Assembly: GCA_030538115.1 (NCBI GenBank)
Contig: JAUNUP010000012.1
Coordinates: forward strand, 4,885 to 68,884
Reading direction: 5' to 3'
Length of the DNA stretch: 64,000 nucleotides
DNA from: Dermatophilus congolensis
GTDB taxonomy: Bacteria; Actinomycetota; Actinomycetes; Actinomycetales; Dermatophilaceae
Shown here: one piece after another, positions 57,453 to 64,000 of the stretch
Numbering within the stretch: position 1 is the stretch's first letter
Layout of the letters: each line of letters opens with the position of its first letter
Translations under genes and position numbers: made by a program
The notes under the pieces: generated by a model
Database searches by the model: none
Told to the model about the DNA's origin: nothing
Seen by the model: only the letters and a program-made list of their open reading frames with translations

Positions 57453-58433
57453 TCACGCGTCGAGAGCTTCTTCGGCGAGCGCCGCTTCCGTGTTGGGGAT
57501 ACCGAGTGCCGACGCCCGCTTGTCGGCCATGGCCAGCAGGCGACGGATGCGACCGGCCACGGCGTCCTTGGTCATCGGCGGCACGGCCAGCGCCCCGAGC
57601 TCCTCGAGACTGGCCTGCTTGTGGGCGAGCCGCAGCTCCCCCGCCTGGCGCAGGTGGTCGGGCACGTCGTCGCCGAGAATCTCCATCGCGCGCCGCACGC
57701 GCGCCCCCGCGGCCACGGCCGCACGGGCCGACCGGCGCAGGTTCGCGTCGTCGAAGTTGGCGAGCCGGTTCGCGGTCGCGCGCACCTCGCGGCGCACCCT
57801 CCGCTCCTCCCACGCCAGCACCGCGTCGTGGGCGCCGAGCCGCGTGAGCATCGCGCCGATGGCGTCGCCGTCGCGGATGACGACCCGGTCGACTCCACGC
57901 ACCTCGCGGGCCTTGACCGAGATACCCAGGCGGCGAGCCGAACCCACCAGCGCGAGCGCCGACTCCGGCCCGGGGCAGGTGATCTCCATCGCGCACGAGC
58001 GCCCCGGCTCCGTGAGCGAACCGTGGGCGAGAAACGCTCCGCGCCAGGCAGCCTCGGCATCGCAGCTCGGGCCGTTGACGACGCGCGGAGGCAGCCCCCG
58101 CACGGGACGGCCTCGGTTGTCGATGAGCCCCGTCTGGCGGGCCACGGCGCTGCCGCCCTCGTGCACCTGCACGACGTAGCGGCTCGTGCGATGGATGCCG
58201 CCCGCGGCGACGACCATGAACCGCGACTGGACCCCGTACAGATCGCCCAGGTCGGCGTGCAGGCGACGGGCCACGGAGGCCGTGTCGACCTCCGCCTCGA
58301 CGACGACCTGGCCCGAGACGAGATGGAGGCCCCCGGTGAAGCGCAGAAGCGTGCTCACCTCGGCCTTGCGGCAGCAGGGTTTGGTGACCTGCAGCCTGCT
58401 CAGTTCGTCTTTCACCTTCGCGGTCATCGCCAT
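57453..58433 (-). CDS. whiA: DNA-binding protein WhiA
   Basis: A 326-residue WhiA, the sporulation/division regulator widely conserved in Gram-positive bacteria. The N-terminal LAGLIDADG-like part has [23 protein letters not shown] sequence, and the C-terminal helix-turn-helix block reads [22 protein letters not shown] then [26 protein letters not shown]. It is very similar to mycobacterial WhiA. ATG 58431-58433 ([13 protein letters not shown]) gives the standard start. It follows yvcK. Confidence 0.95.
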   Translation of the reverse strand: MAMTAKVKDELSRLQVTKPCCRKAEVSTLLRFTGGLHLVSGQVVVEAEVDTASVARRLHADLGDLYGVQSRFMVVAAGGIHRTSRYVVQVHEGGSAVARQTGLIDNRGRPVRGLPPRVVNGPSCDAEAAWRGAFLAHGSLTEPGRSCAMEITCPGPESALALVGSARRLGISVKAREVRGVDRVVIRDGDAIGAMLTRLGAHDAVLAWEERRVRREVRATANRLANFDDANLRRSARAAVAAGARVRRAMEILGDDVPDHLRQAGELRLAHKQASLEELGALAVPPMTKDAVAGRIRRLLAMADKRASALGIPNTEAALAEEALDA

Positions 58434-58536
58434 GACTCCCATCCTGCCACCGGGGTCAAGCACCCTCGGCAGAGTGAATTCACCTGCCCCTTAGGTGATT
58501 ACGAGAAGGGTCGCGAGCGCCGCTAGGAGAAAGCCG

Positions 58537-59475
58537 CTACGAGAACAGGTCTTTGTAGGCGGCGGCCAGGCGCAGGATGTCGTGCACGTCTTCGTCGTCG
58601 GCCGAGGCGAGACGGGTGAACACGACCTCCGCCCCCAGGCGACGAGCCGCCTCGCGCAGTTCGGCCTCGTCACCGACTACGGTCGGGTCGGCGAGCACGA
58701 CGTCGATCTGCAGGCCCGGAGCGTGGGCCGCCAGGGTTTCGAGGTGGCGGGCCGCTGTGAAGCCGTTGGTCTCGGCGGTACTGAGCGACAGGTTGAGGGT
58801 GAGGCAGCGTCGGGCATACGTCTCGATGAGCGCGTCACGCAATTCCGGCACCAGCACGTGCGGCATGATCGACGTGAACCACGATCCAGGCCCGAGGATG
58901 ACCCATTCGGCGTCTCGAACGGCCTCCACCGCCTCCGGGCAGGCCCGTGGGTTGCTCGGGTCGAGGCGCACGGACAGCACATCGCCCTTCGTCTTGGCGA
59001 CGGACACCTGACCCCGCACTGTGAGCACGACATCGGGGTGCGCCGGGTCGGCTCCCTTGACCTCGGCCTCGATGACCAGCGGCTCGTCGGCCATCGGCAG
59101 CACACGGCCGCGGGCACCCACGAGTTGCGCTGCCGCCTCGAGTCCCTGCACGGGGGTGTCGAGCAGGTCCCAGAGCGTGAGGATGACGAGGTTGCCGAGG
59201 GCGTGCCCCTCGAGCGGACCGCCGGTGCCGAATCGGTGTTGCAGCACCTCGCGCCACTGGCGACCCTGCGTCGTGTCTTCGCACAGGGCGGCGAGCGCCA
59301 TCCGTAGATCGCCCGGCGGAAGCACCGCGTATTCGCGGCGCAGACGTCCGCTGGATCCGCCGTCGTCGGCGACGGTGACCACCGCCGTGATGTCGTCTGT
59401 CGTGTGTCGCAGTGCCTCGAGCGACGCGGCCAGCCCGTGGCCTCCACCCAGCGCTACGACACGGGGCCGGCTCAC
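58537..59475 (-). CDS. yvcK: YvcK/CofD-like gluconeogenesis factor
   Basis: A 312-residue CofD-like protein. The N-terminal nucleotide-binding block is VVALGGGHGLAASLEALR with VTVADDGGSSGRLR, and WVILGPGSWFTSIMPHVLV is the other hallmark. In other Gram-positive bacteria YvcK binds UDP-sugars and links metabolism to cell shape. Its start overlaps the rapZ stop by four bases, and whiA follows. Confidence 0.93.
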   Translation of the reverse strand: MSRPRVVALGGGHGLAASLEALRHTTDDITAVVTVADDGGSSGRLRREYAVLPPGDLRMALAALCEDTTQGRQWREVLQHRFGTGGPLEGHALGNLVILTLWDLLDTPVQGLEAAAQLVGARGRVLPMADEPLVIEAEVKGADPAHPDVVLTVRGQVSVAKTKGDVLSVRLDPSNPRACPEAVEAVRDAEWVILGPGSWFTSIMPHVLVPELRDALIETYARRCLTLNLSLSTAETNGFTAARHLETLAAHAPGLQIDVVLADPTVVGDEAELREAARRLGAEVVFTRLASADDEDVHDILRLAAAYKDLFS

Positions 59476-60425
59476 TCCCGCCCCAGGTCGCGGTGGAAGG
59501 TCAACGCCTTCACCTCATCGGTGCCGATGCGCGCGGCCAGTTCGGTGGCGATGGCCACGGAGCGGTGCTTGCCACCCGTGCAGCCGATGGCCACCGTGAT
59601 GTAACGCCTGCCCTCCTTGAGGTACCCGCCCACCATGACCTCCAGCAGATCGATGACCCGGTCGAGAAAATCGCCCGCGCCCGGCCTGCTCAGCACGTAA
59701 TCACTCACTGCCGGGTCGATGCCGGTATACGGCCGAAGTTCGGGGATCCAGAACGGGTTGGGCAGGAAGCGCATGTCGAAAACGAGGTCGGCGTCGAGCG
59801 GCACACCGTATTTGAACCCGAACGAGACCACCGCGATGCGCAGGCGCACCCCCGGCCCGCCGCCGACCATCTCGCGCACCTTGGCCGAGAGTTGGTGCAC
59901 GTTCAGGCCGGAGGTGTCGACGACCAGATCAGCGTCAGAACGCAATTCGGCCAGTCGCTCCCGCTCGGCGTGAATGCCGTCGAGCAGACGCCCGTCGCCC
60001 TGCAACGGATGCGGTCGGCGCACACTCTCGAAACGGCGCACGAGCGACTCGTCATTGGAGTCGAAAAAGATCACCCGCGGGTGGATGCCGGTGCGGCGGA
60101 TCGTCTGCATCGCCGCGAAAAACGCCTCGAAGAACTCGATCGACCGCACATCGGCCACCACCGCCACGCGGCGCACGGCCTCGTTGGATCGGGCGGCCAA
60201 CAACGCCAGGTCCGGGATCATCTCGGGCGGCAGGTTGTCGACCACGTACCAACCCAGGTCTTCCATCGCGCGCGCGGCAGTACTGCGGCCCGCGCCGCTC
60301 ATGCCCGTGAGAACCACGATCTCGACGTGTGATTCGTCGACGGAACGATCATGCGTACCCGTGGCGGCGACGGGCGACTCTTCCGGTGCCGGCTCCACGC
60401 CGGGCTCCTGAGCGTGCTGGCTCAC
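59472..60425 (-). CDS. rapZ: RNase adapter/nucleotide-binding protein RapZ (YvcJ family)
   Basis: A 317-residue P-loop protein. Walker A is GMSGAGRST (near residue 42), followed by AMEDLGWYVVDNLPPEMIPDL. The C-terminal domain has the family's GCTGGKHRSVAIATELA block. The N-terminal 30 residues are a poorly conserved acidic extension. It is the first of the rapZ-yvcK-whiA set; 182 bases separate it from uvrC. Confidence 0.93.
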   Translation of the reverse strand: MSQHAQEPGVEPAPEESPVAATGTHDRSVDESHVEIVVLTGMSGAGRSTAARAMEDLGWYVVDNLPPEMIPDLALLAARSNEAVRRVAVVADVRSIEFFEAFFAAMQTIRRTGIHPRVIFFDSNDESLVRRFESVRRPHPLQGDGRLLDGIHAERERLAELRSDADLVVDTSGLNVHQLSAKVREMVGGGPGVRLRIAVVSFGFKYGVPLDADLVFDMRFLPNPFWIPELRPYTGIDPAVSDYVLSRPGAGDFLDRVIDLLEVMVGGYLKEGRRYITVAIGCTGGKHRSVAIATELAARIGTDEVKALTFHRDLGRE

Positions 60426-60607
60426 GCGTCCTCCTGTGTCTCACCTCGCCGCGATGCGCCGACGCCCCGGACCCCGCAACAACACCCACACCACCAACAC
60501 ACGGTCGGGCACACGGTCGGGAACAGCGGCGCGCTCACCACGACAAGACTCCCACGGATCCGCGGCCGACGTACCCAACCCCACCACGGGGTTCGATGCG
60601 TCGCTGC

Positions 60608-62605
60608 TCAGGTCACCTCGCCGGTCGCAGTGTTCACCGCGATGCCCGGCTCGCGTGCGGACAGCGTCGACTGAATCGCCTCCACGAGCGCGGGGCCCAC
60701 CCCCGGCACGGCGAGCAGTTCGTCGGTCGTGGCTGCGCGGATGGCCTTAACGGAGCCGAACGCGCTGAGAAGACGCTTCTGCTTGGCCGGCCCGAGGCCG
60801 GGGATGCCGTCGAGCGCGCTGCGGGTCATCGCCTTCGATCGCCGCTGCCTGTGAAAGGTGATCGCGAACCGGTGCGCCTCGTCGCGCAGCCTCTGCAGCA
60901 TGAACAGGCCCTCGCTCGTGCGCGGGAGAACGACCGGAAAGTCGTCGTCGGGCAGCCACACCTCTTCGAGCCGCTTGGCGAGACCCACGACCGCCACGTC
61001 ACTCACACCCAACTCCGTCAGGGCCGTTTGAGCGGCTCGCACCTGGGGTAGGCCACCGTCGACCACCACCAACTGCGGGCTGTACGCGAAGCGGGCAGGT
61101 CGAGAAGTGACCTCGGCCTCCACCTCGCGCGCCGTGAACTCGCCTGTCTCGCCGGGGTCTTCGACCGCGTCACGATCACGGCGCGCGAAGCGGCGCTGCA
61201 GCACCTCGCGCATCGCGGCCGTGTCGTCGTTACCGGCCTCGTGCTCCCCCAAGCCCTCCGCGGGACCCTCGCCGGGAGCCGCCGTGCCGCGCACGATGAA
61301 CCGGCGATATTCGGACTTGCGCGGAAGTCCGTCTTCGAACACGACCATCGAACCGACCACGTTGGTGCCCTGCACGTGCGAGATGTCGTAGCACTCGATA
61401 CGCAGCGGCGCCTCGGCGAGCCCGAGGTTCTCCTGCAGCTCGGCGAGGGCGCGGCTGCGGTTGGTGAGATCTCCGGCCCGGCTCAACTTGTGACGCGCGA
61501 GGGCCTGCTCGGCGTTTCGCGTGACAGTTTCGGCCAGCGCCTTCTTGTCGCCACGGCGAGGAACCCTCAGGTCGACCGCCGCACCCCGCCGTTGGGCCAG
61601 CCACTCGCGCAGCGGCTCCGTGTCTGCGGGCAACGCGGGCACCAGCACCTCGCGGGGAACCGGCTCACCCGTCTCCCCACCGTAGATGCGCTGCAGCAGG
61701 TGCTCGACGAGTAGACCGTCGTCTTCGTCCTGACGCTCGGCCACCCAGCCGCGCTGGCCCTTGATGCGACCTCCGCGCACGTGGAAGAGCTGCACAGATG
61801 CCTCGAGTTCGTCACCCGCTAGACCGAAGACGTCGGCGTCGGTGCCGTCGCCGAGCACGACCGCCGACTTCTCGAGCGCCGTGCGCAGCGCCGTGATCTG
61901 GTCGCGCAGACGCGCCGCCTGCTCGAAGTCGAGCTGGGCCGAGGCCGCCCGCATCTGCTCGTCGAGCCGCTTCACGAATCTCTCGGAATGCCCTTCGAGA
62001 AAGTCGCAGAGTTCTTCGGCCAACACACGATGGTCGGGAGCATCGATGCGCTCGACGCACGGCGCCGAGCATTTGTCGATATACCCCAGCAGGCACGGGC
62101 GCCCCGACAGAGAAGCTCGCTGGAAGACCCCCTTGCTGCACGTGCGCACCGGAAAGACGCGCAGCAACAGGTCGAGGGTCTCGCGGATGGCCCAGGCGTG
62201 CGTGTACGGCCCGAAATACCGGGTGCCCCGCTTCTTGGCTCCGCGCATCACCAAGGCGCGCGGAAACTCCTCGGACATCGTGACCGCGAGATAGGGGTAG
62301 GACTTGTCATCGCGGTACTTGACGTTGAACCGCGGGTCGTACTCCTTGATCCAGGCGTACTCGAGTTGCAGCGCCTCGACCTCGTTACTGACGACGGTCC
62401 ATTCGACGCCCGTCGCCGTGAGCACCATGTTGCGGGTGCGGGGGTGCAGCGCCGAGATGTCTTGAAAGTACGACGACAACCTCGAACGCAGCGACTTGGC
62501 CTTGCCGACGTAGATGACCCGCCCGTCGCCGTCACGAAACCGGTAGACGCCCGGATCGACCGGGATCTCACCCGGTTTCGGACGGTAGACGGAGGGGTCG
62601 CTCAC
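60608..62605 (-). CDS. uvrC: Excinuclease ABC subunit C
   Basis: A 665-residue nucleotide excision repair nuclease. The N-terminal GIY-YIG domain covers residues about 14-95 ([19 protein letters not shown]), a UvrB-interacting segment follows ([17 protein letters not shown]), then the RNase H-like C-terminal nuclease and a helix-hairpin-helix pair ([31 protein letters not shown]). Its start overlaps the stop of the Rieske lipoprotein gene by four bases. Confidence 0.95.
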   Translation of the reverse strand: MSDPSVYRPKPGEIPVDPGVYRFRDGDGRVIYVGKAKSLRSRLSSYFQDISALHPRTRNMVLTATGVEWTVVSNEVEALQLEYAWIKEYDPRFNVKYRDDKSYPYLAVTMSEEFPRALVMRGAKKRGTRYFGPYTHAWAIRETLDLLLRVFPVRTCSKGVFQRASLSGRPCLLGYIDKCSAPCVERIDAPDHRVLAEELCDFLEGHSERFVKRLDEQMRAASAQLDFEQAARLRDQITALRTALEKSAVVLGDGTDADVFGLAGDELEASVQLFHVRGGRIKGQRGWVAERQDEDDGLLVEHLLQRIYGGETGEPVPREVLVPALPADTEPLREWLAQRRGAAVDLRVPRRGDKKALAETVTRNAEQALARHKLSRAGDLTNRSRALAELQENLGLAEAPLRIECYDISHVQGTNVVGSMVVFEDGLPRKSEYRRFIVRGTAAPGEGPAEGLGEHEAGNDDTAAMREVLQRRFARRDRDAVEDPGETGEFTAREVEAEVTSRPARFAYSPQLVVVDGGLPQVRAAQTALTELGVSDVAVVGLAKRLEEVWLPDDDFPVVLPRTSEGLFMLQRLRDEAHRFAITFHRQRRSKAMTRSALDGIPGLGPAKQKRLLSAFGSVKAIRAATTDELLAVPGVGPALVEAIQSTLSAREPGIAVNTATGEVT

Positions 62606-63039
62606 GCCTGAGGTGCTTTGACCGGTACGTCGAGCTTGGCCAGGTCGGCAGACGACGGACCGGCCATGTGCTCGCCGGTCTCGAGGTTGAACTCGCTGCC
62701 GTGAAGCGGACAGATGAGGTTGCCGTTCATCGTGACGCGCGAGACCTTGCCGCCCTGGTGCGGGCAGCGGTTCGAGAAGACTACGAACTCGCCCTGCCTC
62801 GGTTGCGTGACGACAGCCGCCACGGACTCGAGGAATGCCGCCTGCCCGACGGGTACTCGGCCCTCGTCGACGGCCTTCTGCACCTCTGTGGTCACCGCGG
62901 CGACGTCGATGCCGCGCGTCGGGTCGGCCTCACTGCAGCCCGACAGGATCGTGACGGTCGCGGCGCCGACCCCCAGACCCGCGATGCCCTTCAGCACAGT
63001 GCGGCGGCCCGTCTCGACCGGGGTCCCGTCGTTGTTCAC
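62602..63039 (-). CDS. Tat-exported Rieske [2Fe-2S] lipoprotein
   Basis: A 145-residue Rieske protein. The N-terminus has a twin-arginine signal (GRRTVLKG, Arg12-Arg13), a hydrophobic stretch and a lipobox ending LSGC (Cys35), so it should be exported folded and anchored by lipid. The cluster ligands are Cys92 and His94 (RCPHQGG) and Cys110 and His113 (CPLHGS). The partner is unknown. It is translationally coupled to uvrC, an arrangement seen in other actinobacteria and unlikely to reflect a repair role. Confidence 0.9.
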   Translation of the reverse strand: MNNDGTPVETGRRTVLKGIAGLGVGAATVTILSGCSEADPTRGIDVAAVTTEVQKAVDEGRVPVGQAAFLESVAAVVTQPRQGEFVVFSNRCPHQGGKVSRVTMNGNLICPLHGSEFNLETGEHMAGPSSADLAKLDVPVKAPQA

Positions 63040-63177
63040 GCGTCTTTCCTCTCGTCATCGGCCAGGTGCGGCCGTGCTGATTCGTCGTCATGCGGGTCTC
63101 GCGATTCGCGCGGTGCCCGAACTCCCCACCCTACGTAAGCGCGCCGTGAACCGACCGAGCGCCATCTGCGAGGGCGA

Positions 63178-64000
<823 letters not shown>

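Overview
The window is 64 kb of high-GC DNA from an actinomycete (Actinomycetota). The evidence is whiA with the conserved uvrA / Rieske / uvrC / rapZ / yvcK / whiA / gap / pgk / tpiA / secG run, the tkt-tal-zwf-opcA block beside ctaA/ctaB, a complete SUF operon under SufR, mabA-inhA-like fabG-fabI order, an OpcA protein, and frequent GTG starts with GTGA/ATGA overlaps. A solitary flagellin gene, with no other flagellar gene in view, would suit a motile member of Micrococcales such as Dermatophilaceae. That placement is an inference.

Layout. 1-9.6 kb holds an alanine/glycine:sodium symporter, small unknown proteins, galE, a RecQ helicase with an unusual phosphoribosyltransferase-like tail, an arylamine N-acetyltransferase, a PlsC acyltransferase, a HipA-like kinase coupled to a DUF3037 protein, and a PEBP-family protein. 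9.6-16.9 kb holds an ABC-F protein, a TrmH-type methyltransferase, a TSUP permease, an NfeD/SPFH pair, an ABC ATPase and an unknown protein. 17-19.6 kb has divergent glgA/glgM and glgC. 19.7-28.5 kb has a DUF1015 protein, a GNAT, fabI/fabG, a DUF3099 membrane protein, moaA, SURF1, a crotonase and the flagellin. 28.5-33.8 kb has a second ABC-F, a zinc metallopeptidase, an NlpC/P60 hydrolase preceded by a c-di-AMP (ydaO) riboswitch and two CRP-like sites, and alr. 34-41 kb is the sufR-B-D-Rieske-C-S-U-T operon. 41-46.2 kb has an ABC exporter, an esterase-like hydrolase and ctaA/ctaB. 46.8-52.6 kb is the pentose phosphate operon tkt-tal-zwf-opcA. A Phd/VapC-type toxin-antitoxin module stands where pgl is usually found. 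53.6-64 kb is secG-tpiA-pgk-gap, whiA-yvcK-rapZ, uvrC, a Tat-exported Rieske lipoprotein and the 3' part of uvrA.

Functional themes. Central carbon metabolism (oxidative and non-oxidative pentose phosphate branches plus lower glycolysis) sits close to heme A synthesis for cytochrome oxidase and to Fe-S assembly. Glycogen synthesis, fatty acid elongation, molybdopterin synthesis and excision repair are represented by typical chromosomal genes. There are no insertion sequences, prophage, CRISPR, rRNA or tRNA genes that I can see.

The most striking unexplained structure is a dispersed intergenic repeat of about 55 bp. It is made of two 12-bp palindromes (GTGCCRYGGCAC) whose centres are almost always 43 bp apart. 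It occurs in four intergenic clusters (11.6, 33.8, 41.2 and 43.9-44.1 kb), in both orientations, and one subfamily shows compensatory changes. Other points worth a second look are two long composite hairpins (9.6 and 12.6 kb), the orphan flagellin with a Thr/Pro/Gly/Asn-rich centre, the RecQ tail, the duplicated 16-residue motif in the DUF3037 protein, and a possible uORF attenuator ahead of the first ABC-F gene.
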